From Cyclobacteriaceae bacterium (lineage in GTDB: Bacteria > Bacteroidota > Bacteroidia > Cytophagales > Cyclobacteriaceae), in NCBI GenBank assembly GCA_019638255.1, contig JAHBUD010000001.1, forward strand, positions 1,054,001 through 1,118,000: DNA of 64,000 nucleotides. Reading direction: 5' to 3'. The notes under the pieces were generated by a model. The model saw only the letters and a program-made list of their open reading frames with translations. It had not been told where the DNA came from and did no database searches. The position numbers and the translations under genes were made by a program. Below are positions 17,673 to 25,514 of the stretch, in pieces (within the stretch, counting starts at the first letter, position 1; every line of letters starts with the position of its first letter).

Positions 17673-18523
17673 TGACGGAAAAAGAATTGAAAGCGCTCGT
17701 TTCGTTATTGGACGATGAGGATGATCAGGTTGTTTCTCACGTTACGGATAAGATACGTTCACTCGGCAAAGAAGTAATTCCCTACCTCGAACAGCAGTGG
17801 GAAAATAGTTTTAATCCCCAAGTGCAGCAGAAAATTGAAGGATTGATTCATGACCTTCAATATGAAATAATCAAACATCGGATAAAGGAGTGGTATGCTA
17901 GTGAAGATCAGGATTTATTAACTGGATTATGGCTTATAGCCACATATCAGTACCCTGACTTAACGCTGGAGAAGCTGCGGCAAGATCTTGAGCAATTATA
18001 CTACGAGGCATGGTTGGAATTCAAACCTGACCTCTATCCGTTTGATCAGATTAAAGTTTTGAATAGTGTGATATTCAATAAACTGAAGTTTGCCGCTAAT
18101 ACAAAAAATTTTCATTCTCCGGGCAACTCCATGATTAACGTAGTATTGGAAATCCGTAAAGGCAATCCCATTTCGCTTTGTGTTATTTACCTGATGGTAG
18201 CGCAAAAATTGAAATTACCGGTGTATGGTGTGAATCTTCCAAACTTGTTTGTGCTGACGTATCAGAATGGAAAGGATTCTTTTTACATCAATGCTTTCAA
18301 TAAAGGCCTTATATTTTCCCGGCAAGACATTGAAAACTACATTCACGAACTGAAGCTTACCCCTCAACCTTCATTTTTTGAACCGTGCTCCAACCTGGAA
18401 ATCATCCGCAGGGTTTTCAGAAACCTGATTATGTCGTTTGATAAAATGGGTGAACATGAAAAGGCAGAAGAAGTGAAGGAGCTATTGCTCCTTATTGCCG
18501 ATGGTGCTGACCTTGGCGTTTAG
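17669..18523 (+). CDS. SirB1/transglutaminase-like protein
   Basis: A 284-residue cytoplasmic protein. N-terminal ~70 residues look HEAT-like (LLDDEDDQVVSHVTDKIRSLG), then the SirB1_N transglutaminase-like core with RKGNPISLCVIYLMVAQKL and LPVYGVNLPNLFVLTY. Function is not known; E. coli SirB1 (YchA) is a relative. It overlaps the carboxyltransferase by 4 bases (ATGA), so it is probably translationally coupled, though the reason for the pairing is unclear. It overlaps the convergent thioredoxin-like gene by 4 bases at the stop. Confidence 0.82.
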   Translation: MMTEKELKALVSLLDDEDDQVVSHVTDKIRSLGKEVIPYLEQQWENSFNPQVQQKIEGLIHDLQYEIIKHRIKEWYASEDQDLLTGLWLIATYQYPDLTLEKLRQDLEQLYYEAWLEFKPDLYPFDQIKVLNSVIFNKLKFAANTKNFHSPGNSMINVVLEIRKGNPISLCVIYLMVAQKLKLPVYGVNLPNLFVLTYQNGKDSFYINAFNKGLIFSRQDIENYIHELKLTPQPSFFEPCSNLEIIRRVFRNLIMSFDKMGEHEKAEEVKELLLLIADGADLGV

Positions 18524-19083
18524 TTTCGCCTGATGTTGCAACCCACCGGCCGCGTTTCGGCATTCTCAATTTTTTCTCCAGCCAACAATTGATCAATAGC
18601 ATCCTTCAGGAAGTTGTTGATTACATCCTCAGCAGATTGTGGATTATCATCGATTGCTCCACGATAAACAACCGTAAACTTTCCGGATATTCTCTTTACC
18701 AAAAAAGCTTCAGGACTTTTACGGGAATTAAATTGACTGAGTACAGCTTGATCTTTATCGGCTAGGTATGGTAGCGTTAGGTTTTCCTGTTGTGCATAGG
18801 CTTTCATAGCAGCAATAGATTCCTCGTTTTCAGTATACGAATTGATGAGTAGCACCGGAATTTTATTGCTGTAGGTTTCGGCTATTGCCTGAATGCGCGA
18901 AGTATAATACCGATCAAACGGACAGGTATTGCTGGTAAAAATGATCAGCACTCCAGTAGAGGAATTATAGTCTGCAAGAGAAACTTTTTTATTGTTGGTA
19001 ACATTGGTGAGGGTAAAATTATTGATGGTTTGTGCTTGTGCAGCAAGACTGGCCATCAAGAACAAAATAAAAACTGGTCGCAT
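18520..19083 (-). CDS. Thioredoxin-fold (AhpC/TSA, TlpA-like) secreted protein
   Basis: A 187-residue protein with an N-terminal signal peptide (PVFILFLMASLAAQAQ) and a peroxiredoxin/TlpA-type thioredoxin fold. The active-site region reads FTSNTCPFDRYY: a single Cys in a TxxxC-like position with no second CxxC cysteine, closer to peroxiredoxin-type than disulphide-oxidoreductase proteins. SPEAFLV is the cis-Pro loop equivalent. The ATG at 19083 begins the signal peptide and lies 4 bases after the phosphopantetheinyl transferase stop, so the two are co-transcribed. Confidence 0.82.
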   Translation of the reverse strand: MRPVFILFLMASLAAQAQTINNFTLTNVTNNKKVSLADYNSSTGVLIIFTSNTCPFDRYYTSRIQAIAETYSNKIPVLLINSYTENEESIAAMKAYAQQENLTLPYLADKDQAVLSQFNSRKSPEAFLVKRISGKFTVVYRGAIDDNPQSAEDVINNFLKDAIDQLLAGEKIENAETRPVGCNIRRN

Positions 19084-19087
19084 AATT

Positions 19088-19708
19088 CTACAGGTTATAC
19101 ACAAAGGCAAAGGTATCTGTTAATTGGTAGTGTAAGGTAAGCCTTGTTTCTTTATCCCCGACAATAATCCGGCCAATCAGCTGACCGGTATCCTGCACGT
19201 TAAAGGGTTCAATCAATAGATTTTTGCTGAACGTCAAATCCTTCTTTCCATGTATTTTGAGCATGGCTTCTTTAGCGCACCAGTAAAGGCAAAGTTTGGC
19301 CAGATTACTCCCTGCATCGGAGCGCTCAAGATCGTGAAGCATTCTGGGTGCAATGTTTATCATTTTGGGCCTGATATGTTCAAGATCAATCCCCACTGTT
19401 TTTTCCTTGTCGATTATGGCCGTTACAAACGGAAAGGAGTGACTAAGTGAAATATGGAAGTTTAAGTTCTTCAAAAAGGGTTTGCCATGCTCATTTTTGG
19501 TTAGCCCTTTAAAGCCAACTCCCCATTGCTGCAACAAATAATGAATCAATACCCGCACGGCCTGATGTTCCAATCGCTTCTCTGGGTGCCTGATCTCTTC
19601 TGGTATGGTACTGGTTCCCGCCCTTTGACCAAGCATGGTTTCGGTCTCCTCAATTTTCCATAGCCCCCAGGCACGCGTTTCGGAAATTTCTTGATCTAGC
19701 AGAGCCAT
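19088..19708 (-). CDS. 4'-phosphopantetheinyl transferase (Sfp/AcpT-like)
   Basis: Transfers 4'-phosphopantetheine from CoA to a carrier-protein serine. The 206-residue product has the two signature blocks: VGIDLEHIRPK (Mg-binding Asp and Glu) and WCAKEAMLKIHG (W-x-x-KEA). The HISLSHS segment is also typical (SLSHS, CoA binding). It heads a two-gene minus-strand operon with the thioredoxin-like gene and is divergent from the WD40 gene. Whether it serves fatty-acid ACP or a secondary-metabolite carrier cannot be told here. Confidence 0.9.
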   Translation of the reverse strand: MALLDQEISETRAWGLWKIEETETMLGQRAGTSTIPEEIRHPEKRLEHQAVRVLIHYLLQQWGVGFKGLTKNEHGKPFLKNLNFHISLSHSFPFVTAIIDKEKTVGIDLEHIRPKMINIAPRMLHDLERSDAGSNLAKLCLYWCAKEAMLKIHGKKDLTFSKNLLIEPFNVQDTGQLIGRIIVGDKETRLTLHYQLTDTFAFVYNL

Positions 19709-19786
19709 TGTAGAATTTGTAAATTGCGAAGCAATTTTACTATAAAGTCGAGTAAACTTTCAGAACTTTCTCGCAGTTATTGGTAC

Positions 19787-20716
19787 ATGTATAGTGTTGA
19801 CGTAAAGCGATTACATAATATTACCGGGCACCGCGACTCAGTTTATACCCTCCAGCAGGCCGATCGGCCAAATCTTTTTTTCAGTGGTTCAGGTGATGGC
19901 ATGGTTGTACTATGGGACCTGGAGAAGCCTGACGAAGGCGAACTGATTGCCAAATTACCACATTCCATCTATGCCTTGCATCAACATCATCTTTCGGGGT
20001 TTTTACTGGTTGGCCATAATTACGATGGTATTCACCTGATTGATTGGAGAAATAAAAAGGCAGGTGGTTCGTTGAAGATGACAACCGCTGCCATTTTTGA
20101 TATGCAATCGTTGGATCATCGCTTGTTCGTAGCGGATGGAAGTGGAACACTAACTGAAATTGATTTGCGTAACCTGTCAGTTTCAAATAAGGTAAAGGCA
20201 GCAGAAAAGAGTGCCCGGGCGCTGGCCATCAATACGGTTAACCACGATATAGCCGTTGGATACAGTGATTGCTACATTAGGGTTTTTGATGCTGTTGACC
20301 TTCATCTAAAGTATGAATGGGAGGCACATAAAAACTCGGTTTTCACCCTTCGCTATACCCCGGATGGCAATTTCCTGCTGAGCGGATCGCGTGATGCGCG
20401 TCTAAAATTATGGGATGCAAACGCTGGCTATATACCCGTAACCGAGGTTGTCGCCCACATGTATGCAATTAATCACCTTGAATTTAGCCCCGATTCCAAA
20501 CATTTTGTAACTTGTAGCATGGATAAGTCCATAAAAGTCTGGGACTTACAAGAACTGAGGTTGTTGAAGGTGATTGATAGAGGCCGGCATGCCGGTCATG
20601 GAACTTCGGTCAACAAACTGTTGTGGACAAACCACAACAGGCAATTGGTAAGTGCAAGTGATGACAGGACAATGTCCGTATGGCAAATAGATTTTAATCT
20701 GAGCCTTGATACCTGA
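19787..20716 (+). CDS. WD40-repeat protein
   Basis: A 309-residue, seven-bladed WD40 propeller without signal peptide. Blade ends seen: GSGDGMVVLWDL, HNYDGIHLIDW, DGSGTLTEIDL, YSDCYIRVFDA, GSRDARLKLWDA, CSMDKSIKVWDL and SDDRTMSVWQI. Such cytoplasmic proteins are protein-interaction scaffolds; partner unknown. The ATG at 19787 starts just before the first blade; the longer TTG reading from 19724 adds residues with no repeat character. It lies 42 bases before the DivIVA-domain gene, so the two may be co-transcribed. Confidence 0.85.
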   Translation: MYSVDVKRLHNITGHRDSVYTLQQADRPNLFFSGSGDGMVVLWDLEKPDEGELIAKLPHSIYALHQHHLSGFLLVGHNYDGIHLIDWRNKKAGGSLKMTTAAIFDMQSLDHRLFVADGSGTLTEIDLRNLSVSNKVKAAEKSARALAINTVNHDIAVGYSDCYIRVFDAVDLHLKYEWEAHKNSVFTLRYTPDGNFLLSGSRDARLKLWDANAGYIPVTEVVAHMYAINHLEFSPDSKHFVTCSMDKSIKVWDLQELRLLKVIDRGRHAGHGTSVNKLLWTNHNRQLVSASDDRTMSVWQIDFNLSLDT

Positions 20717-20758
20717 TTTTTTATCGGCTCGTATTTTTTAAACTTAACCCGTAATGAA

Positions 20759-21514
20759 ATGAAAATCACACCGCTTGAAATCCGACAAAAAACTTTCGAG
20801 AAACATTTTCGCGGATACGATAAAGATGAAGTTAACGCCTTTCTGTTAACGCTATCAACCGAGTGGGAGCGTTTAGTCGATGAAGGAAAAGAACTCCGTA
20901 TTAAACTTGAGTCCGCTGAGCGTGAAGTGACTAAACTCCGTGAAGTTGAAAGTTCTTTGTATAAGACACTTAAAACAGCTGAAGATACTGGAGCTAATGT
21001 TATTGAACAGGCTCGCCAGGCTGCCGATTTACACCTGCGCGAATCACAATTGAAGGCCGATGCCATGCTCAATGAAGCAAAAATGATAGCAGGCAACACC
21101 ATTGATGAGTCCGAGCAACGGGCAAAAGAAGTATTGGCTGATATGGAGGAAAGATTGCGCGGCATGGTGGAAAACTATAAGAAACTGGAATCTACACGCG
21201 ATGATTTATTACTGGAACTTAAGCGGATATCGCAAGACAGCATTGAGCGCGTAGAACGTATTCAAAGCAATCAAAAGGGGTTTGATGCAGAAAAGCATTT
21301 ATCGCAAACCCGGGCCGAGATCAAAAAGGCGGTCTTCCCCAACAACGATCATCAGCCGGTGTTCAAAAAGCCTGAAGAGCCCAAACCAGTGGCAATTCCT
21401 GATCCGGTAATTCAAGCTGCCAAATCTGAGCCTTCCATTTTGGTGGAGCAGGAGCTTGTAGTTGTTGAAGCCCAAACGCGAAAAGTGACTTCTTTTTTTG
21501 ACGAGATTGGATGA
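20759..21514 (+). CDS. DivIVA-domain coiled-coil protein
   Basis: A 251-residue protein: N-terminal DivIVA domain (KITPLEIRQKTFEKHFRGYD, then DKDEVNAFL), long coiled coil to about residue 185, and a Pro/Glu-rich tail. In Gram-positive bacteria DivIVA binds curved membrane at poles and septa; Bacteroidota carry a related protein of unclear role. The tail ends in a short conserved-looking TSFFDEIG. It overlaps folB by 4 bases. Confidence 0.87.
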   Translation: MKITPLEIRQKTFEKHFRGYDKDEVNAFLLTLSTEWERLVDEGKELRIKLESAEREVTKLREVESSLYKTLKTAEDTGANVIEQARQAADLHLRESQLKADAMLNEAKMIAGNTIDESEQRAKEVLADMEERLRGMVENYKKLESTRDDLLLELKRISQDSIERVERIQSNQKGFDAEKHLSQTRAEIKKAVFPNNDHQPVFKKPEEPKPVAIPDPVIQAAKSEPSILVEQELVVVEAQTRKVTSFFDEIG

Positions 21515-21870
21515 CCGGTCGTGTTGCGCTTGAAGGTCTGGAATTCCATGCTTTTCATGGTGTGTATCCGCACGAGCGGGAATCCGGAAATTGGTTTGAA
21601 GTGGATATATCCGTTGAAACGGATTTCAGTGCTGCCGCTTTTCGCGATGACCTAACCGGAACGGTAAATTATGAATCGCTATTCCGGATCATCAGAGATG
21701 AGATGGAGAAACCCTCCAAACTGCTTGAAACAGTTGCCGGAAAAATAGTGGACGATATTTTTCTTGAATTGCCAATGGTGAAATCTGTTGAACTTCGGAT
21801 TTCCAAAATTAATCCACCTATTGGGGGTAAATGCAAACGTGCTACGATTGAAGTTTCCAAAATACGTTAA
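21511..21870 (+). CDS. folB: Dihydroneopterin aldolase
   Basis: Folate synthesis: 7,8-dihydroneopterin to 6-hydroxymethyl-dihydropterin plus glycolaldehyde. The 119-residue protein has the family pattern: LEGLEFHAFHGVYPHERE at the N-terminus, TVNYESLF in the middle, LLETVAGKIVDDIF, and ISKINPPIGGKCKRATIEV at the end with the pterin-binding Pro/Lys region. Length is normal. ATG overlaps the TGA of the DivIVA-domain gene; the ChaN-like gene follows 6 bases on. Confidence 0.93.
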   Translation: MTGRVALEGLEFHAFHGVYPHERESGNWFEVDISVETDFSAAAFRDDLTGTVNYESLFRIIRDEMEKPSKLLETVAGKIVDDIFLELPMVKSVELRISKINPPIGGKCKRATIEVSKIR

Positions 21871-21876
21871 GGTACC

Positions 21877-22737
21877 ATGAACAGAATTTTTATTGCATTT
21901 GTTTGCATCAGCTCATCCTTACTTGCACAAGACAAGGTAGCTTATCAGTTGTACAATAAAGAGGGTAAGCAAGTAGGCTATCAAAAAATGATTAGTGAGC
22001 TGGCAAAGGCCGATGTTGTTTTATTTGGGGAATTACATGATAACGCAATTGACCACTGGCTTCAGCTTCAGGTAACGAAAGACTTATATAAAATTAATCC
22101 TAACCTTACGCTTGGATTCGAAATGTTTGAAGCCGATGATCAATTGGTTTTGAATGAATACCTGAACGGCATCATTGAAGAACGACATTTGCTGCACGAA
22201 GCAAAAGTTTGGGATAATTATAAGAACGATTACAAACCGTTGATTGAGTTTGCCAAGACGAATACGTTACCGGCCATCGCTACGAATGTACCCAGACGCT
22301 ATGCAAACCTGGTTTCACGAAAGGGAATAGAGACGTTGGCTAACGTCAATGATGAAGGCAAGAAATTCATGGCACCCTTACCAATCGAAATCGATTTGCA
22401 ATTGCCCGGCTATGCAAGTATGATCAGCATGATGGGCAGTCATGGTACCCCAGGCAGCGCTGACAATATAGCCCGTGCACAGGCTGTTAAGGATGCAACC
22501 ATGGCACATTTCATACTCCGGAATTTAAGAGGAGGTATTTTTATCCACTATCATGGAGCCTACCATTCCAAAAATTATGAGGGCATTTACTGGTATTTGA
22601 AAAGGGCTAATCCTAACCTCAAAATCAGCACGATTCACTCGGTGGAGCAGGAATCAATTGATAAGCTTTCAGATGAGCACAAACTCACCGCTGATTTCAT
22701 TATTTGTATCCCTTCGGATATGACCAAGACGTACTGA
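21877..22737 (+). CDS. ChaN-like haem-binding protein
   Basis: A 286-residue secreted protein with a signal peptide (residues 1-17, ending LAQ; no lipobox Cys). It matches the ChaN family: DVVLFGELHDNAIDHWL, LGFEMFEADDQL, NVPRRYANLVSRKG and HYHGAYHSKNYEGIYWYL. ChaN of Campylobacter binds two haems and is thought to help iron uptake. It is last in the folB cluster and meets a lipoprotein gene tail to tail 5 bases later. Confidence 0.85.
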   Translation: MNRIFIAFVCISSSLLAQDKVAYQLYNKEGKQVGYQKMISELAKADVVLFGELHDNAIDHWLQLQVTKDLYKINPNLTLGFEMFEADDQLVLNEYLNGIIEERHLLHEAKVWDNYKNDYKPLIEFAKTNTLPAIATNVPRRYANLVSRKGIETLANVNDEGKKFMAPLPIEIDLQLPGYASMISMMGSHGTPGSADNIARAQAVKDATMAHFILRNLRGGIFIHYHGAYHSKNYEGIYWYLKRANPNLKISTIHSVEQESIDKLSDEHKLTADFIICIPSDMTKTY

Positions 22738-22742
22738 TCGGA

Positions 22743-23153
22743 TTATTCTTGCGCATTTTTTCTTCCTTTTTCGAGCGCATCCAGCATGTTATCTTTCACG
22801 GTTTGCACACGTTTCATTTCTTCTTCCAGGTAACTGGTTAGTTCATCACCGGTAAATTCTTCCGGCCTGAACTCGCGCATCCAGCTCATCATGCCCCGCC
22901 TGGCAGCCTCAATCGATTCTATAGTTTGCTCAAGTTCTTCACGCTTCTCCGCGACTAAATCCGGGGAATTTTCAATTTTTTCCTGCAATATTTTCTTCAA
23001 TTTGATCAGCTCGTCAATGCTGGGCATTACTTCATCATGAACATCCATTACTTGGTTATACAGCATTTTATTGGTGTCCTGCTCCGATTTCTTCTGGTTA
23101 CACGAGGTTATTAGAACAATAAAGCAGGCGGATAGAATGAGTGATTTTTTCAT
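22743..23153 (-). CDS. Small helical lipoprotein
   Basis: A 136-residue predicted lipoprotein: MKKSLILS start, hydrophobic stretch and lipobox ITSC (Cys19). The rest is charged and helical/coiled-coil (EKREELEQTIESIEAARRG), with WMREFRPEEFTGDE in the middle. No family assigned; similar small lipoproteins are common in Cytophagales. ATG 23153 is chosen as the start of the signal sequence. It is divergent from the aromatic operon leader. Confidence 0.7.
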   Translation of the reverse strand: MKKSLILSACFIVLITSCNQKKSEQDTNKMLYNQVMDVHDEVMPSIDELIKLKKILQEKIENSPDLVAEKREELEQTIESIEAARRGMMSWMREFRPEEFTGDELTSYLEEEMKRVQTVKDNMLDALEKGRKNAQE

Positions 23154-23247
23154 GATTCTATTATTTACGTTGCTCAAAGATACAGCTATATAGGGTGTAT
23201 CAACCTTCCTAACGTTGATTAGGTTTTAAAAAAGATTTACCGAAAAT

Positions 23248-23278
23248 TTTGTTGGTATTGGAATTTCATCTTTATTTA
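23248..23278 (+). promoter_or_regulatory. Candidate promoter of the aromatic amino-acid operon
   Basis: TTTG at 23248-23251, a 19-base spacer, then TTTATTTA at 23271-23278 (two bases off TAnnTTTG). Transcription would start near 23285, about 10 bases before the leader ATG. The spacing is right but the -7 match is imperfect. Confidence 0.35.
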
Positions 23279-23294
23279 GAGCATTGAATAAGAG

Positions 23295-23381
23295 ATGAAA
23301 AGATTCAACGCATACTTTTGGTTTTACTATTACTATTTTAAAGCCCTTCCGGGATTTGAACGAGTAGCGGTATGTTGTTGA
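23295..23381 (+). CDS. Aromatic-rich leader peptide of the phe/tyr operon
   Basis: A 28-codon ORF from ATG 23295 to TGA 23379-23381. Eleven of 28 residues are aromatic (5 Phe, 5 Tyr, 1 Trp), and codons 7-15 are nine in a row: YFWFYYYYF (23313-23339). It is followed by a strong terminator hairpin and then pheA. This is the layout of a ribosome-mediated attenuator, in which ribosomes stall at aromatic codons when charged tRNA-Phe/Tyr/Trp is short. The peptide itself probably has no function beyond being translated. The start context AAGAG is purine-rich. Confidence 0.75.
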   Translation: MKRFNAYFWFYYYYFKALPGFERVAVCC

Positions 23382-23405
23382 ACTAAGCGATAACAGAGAA
23401 CTCAG

Positions 23406-23437
23406 AAAAGTCCCGGTGAATAGCCGGGACTTTTTTT
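23406..23437 (+). terminator. Attenuator terminator hairpin
   Basis: Perfect 11-bp stem, 23406-23416 with 23424-23434, 7-base loop, with a run of seven T at 23431-23437. It stands only 14 bases before the pheA ATG, so it must be bypassed for the operon to be expressed. Confidence 0.85.
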
Positions 23438-23451
23438 ATGATTAACAAGAA

Positions 23452-24306
23452 ATGCCAAAACAAAAGAAATTAAAAGTAGCAATTCAGGGGTTAGCCGCCA
23501 GCTTTCACGAAGTGGCAGCACAAACCTATTTTGATCAAACTATTGAGGTGATGGAGTGTCTTACCTTTCATGAGCTTTGTGAGATACTTGCGAAAGGTAA
23601 AGCTGATTATGCCGTAATGGCCATTGAGAACTCAATAGCCGGAAGCATTTTGCCCAATTATTTTCTGCTACAGCAATATCATTTTTCAATCATCGGGGAG
23701 TTATACCTGCCCATTCATATGCATTTGATGGTGTTGCCCGGTGTAAAGTTGTCAGACATTAACACCATTGAATCGCACCCGATGGCGTTGCGCCAGTGTA
23801 CAGAATTTCTGCAAGGTATTACTACCAATGGTCACCGAATAGACATTCGTGAAAGTGACGACACAGCATTGTCGGCAAAACGGGTGAAGGAATTGAAACT
23901 GAAGAATACTGCGGCTATTGCCAATGAACTGGCCGCCAAGAAGTACGGATTGCAAATTCTCGAGAAGCGCATTGAAACACACAAGAAGAATTTTACGCGC
24001 TTTCTGGTGTTGAGCCGTAAGACAACCGAAAACAAGCAAGCCAACAAAGCTTCGCTTCGCTTTGAGGTAGCCAATGAAGTGGGAAGCCTTGCCGATGCCT
24101 TGATGATTTTGAAGAACAAAAGCATCAACCTTACGAAAATTCAATCCATACCGGTTATCGGTAAACCAAATGAATATTCCATTCATGTTGATGTGGAGTG
24201 GAGCCGCAGAAAAAATTACGATGATGCCTTGAAGCTGGTATTGCGCCAGGTAAAAAACCTGAGTGTGCTTGGAGAATACAGGAAAGCAAAAATTGAGTAC
24301 AACTGA
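23452..24306 (+). CDS. pheA: Prephenate dehydratase
   Basis: Prephenate to phenylpyruvate, the Phe branch. The 284-residue protein has a PDT domain (residues about 5-185: KVAIQGLAASFHEVAAQTYF, YAVMAIENSIAGSI, and the catalytic Thr in NFTRFLVLSR) and a C-terminal ACT domain (SLRFEVANEVGSLADAL ... INLTKIQSIPV). No chorismate mutase is fused here; that activity is in the downstream DAHP synthase. The usual ACT Phe-binding motifs GALV and ESRP read GSLA and QSIP, so feedback by Phe may be altered. First structural gene after the attenuator. Confidence 0.95.
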   Translation: MPKQKKLKVAIQGLAASFHEVAAQTYFDQTIEVMECLTFHELCEILAKGKADYAVMAIENSIAGSILPNYFLLQQYHFSIIGELYLPIHMHLMVLPGVKLSDINTIESHPMALRQCTEFLQGITTNGHRIDIRESDDTALSAKRVKELKLKNTAAIANELAAKKYGLQILEKRIETHKKNFTRFLVLSRKTTENKQANKASLRFEVANEVGSLADALMILKNKSINLTKIQSIPVIGKPNEYSIHVDVEWSRRKNYDDALKLVLRQVKNLSVLGEYRKAKIEYN

Positions 24307-24323
24307 ATTAGAAAATTGAGACT

Positions 24324-25514
24324 ATGATTGCCACTGCAAAGCGAATTAATAACATTGAAGAATACTACTTCAGCAAGAAGCTGGCTGAGGTACGATCGCT
24401 GGATACATCCGAATTTCCGGTCATAAACCTTGGCATTGGCAGTCCGGATTTGGCGCCTGCACAAAACACCATTGATGCATTAATCACTTCGGCACAGCAT
24501 CCTTCACATCACGGCTACCAAAGCTACAAGGGTATACCGGAGTTGCGTAAAGCCATTGCAGCATTCTATAAAAGTATATATAGCACAACGCTTGATGCGG
24601 AGACTATGATACTTCCGTTGATGGGCTCAAAAGAAGGTATACTTCACATCAGCATGGCTTTTCTTAACGATGATGATGAAGTGCTCATTCCCGATCCGGG
24701 TTATCCAACTTATGCTTCCGTTACCAACCTGATAGGGGCGAAGGTGAGAACCTATGCATTAAAGGAGGAGTTGGATTGGGGTATTGATAGGGAGGCCTTA
24801 AGCAAACAAGATTTATCAAAGGTCAAAATCATGTGGATTAATTTCCCACACATGCCAACGGGAAGAATAGCCACAATAGCCGAGTTGGAACAACTGGTAG
24901 CCCTGGCGCGTCAACACAAGTTTTTACTGGTTAACGATAATCCATATAGTTTAATCCTGAATGATCATCCGCTGAGTTTGCTTTCCATAGAAGGCGCGGA
25001 AGAGGTAGCGCTTGAGCTGAACTCGTTGAGCAAATCGCACAACATGGCCGGCTGGCGGTTAGGCTGGGTGGCCGGAAAAAAAGAATACATCGATGCGGTG
25101 TTACGCGTGCGCAGCAACATGGATTCGGGTATGTTTCTAAGCTTACAGCACGCAGCCGTAGAGGCATTGAAACACAACCGCCAGTGGTTTGATGAGCTGA
25201 ACCATGTTTATAAACAAAGAAAAGAATGGGCACACGCCATTTTGAAAACACTGGAATGTTCTTTCTCACCGCATCAATCAGGATTATTTGTCTGGGCAAA
25301 AGTTCCTGACAGCCTTTCGGATGTTGGTGTTTTGATTGATAAGATTTTGCATGAAGCAAAAGTTTTTATCACTCCGGGTTTTGTTTTTGGGGATTCCGGC
25401 AAACGTTACATCCGTTTATCGTTGTGCTCACCGGAGGAGAAGCTTAAAGCTGCCCACGAGCGCATCGAAAAATGGAAAGCTTCACAGTTGAACACTAAAT
25501 CCATAGCCGCATGA
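24324..25514 (+). CDS. Class I/II PLP aminotransferase, probably aromatic
   Basis: A 396-residue fold-type I aminotransferase. Seen: INLGIGSPDLAPAQ, GYQSYKGIPELRKAIAAFY, the PLP-phosphate region LPLMGSKEGI, NDNPYSLI, the Schiff-base Lys in SLSKSHNMAGWRLGW, and the C-terminal substrate Arg in RYIRLSLCSPEEKL. Its place between pheA and tyrA argues for transamination of phenylpyruvate and 4-hydroxyphenylpyruvate to Phe and Tyr; by sequence alone it resembles LL-diaminopimelate/aspartate-type enzymes. It overlaps tyrA by 4 bases. Confidence 0.9.
   Translation: MIATAKRINNIEEYYFSKKLAEVRSLDTSEFPVINLGIGSPDLAPAQNTIDALITSAQHPSHHGYQSYKGIPELRKAIAAFYKSIYSTTLDAETMILPLMGSKEGILHISMAFLNDDDEVLIPDPGYPTYASVTNLIGAKVRTYALKEELDWGIDREALSKQDLSKVKIMWINFPHMPTGRIATIAELEQLVALARQHKFLLVNDNPYSLILNDHPLSLLSIEGAEEVALELNSLSKSHNMAGWRLGWVAGKKEYIDAVLRVRSNMDSGMFLSLQHAAVEALKHNRQWFDELNHVYKQRKEWAHAILKTLECSFSPHQSGLFVWAKVPDSLSDVGVLIDKILHEAKVFITPGFVFGDSGKRYIRLSLCSPEEKLKAAHERIEKWKASQLNTKSIAA

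Larger units (their letters stand above)
23295..23437 (+). promoter_or_regulatory. Transcription attenuator of pheA-aminotransferase-tyrA-DAHPS
   Basis: Parts seen: leader ORF 23295-23381; antiterminator 5' arm at 23349-23357 (CCGGGATTT, inside the ORF, 10 bases past the aromatic run); 3' arm at 23407-23416 (AAAGTCCCGG), which pairs with it over 9 bp with one bulged G; and the terminator, whose 5' arm is that same 23406-23416 segment. The two pairings are mutually exclusive. A ribosome stalled in the aromatic run would leave 23349-23357 free, so the antiterminator can form. One that moves on would cover it, so the terminator forms. The mechanism is inferred from layout; folding energies and timing were not computed. 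Confidence 0.7.

Noticed and set aside
20596..21165. A 189-codon minus-strand ORF opposite the DivIVA-domain gene
   Set aside because: A shadow of a coiled-coil gene; rich in Ser as expected for the antisense of Glu/Lys/Ala codons.
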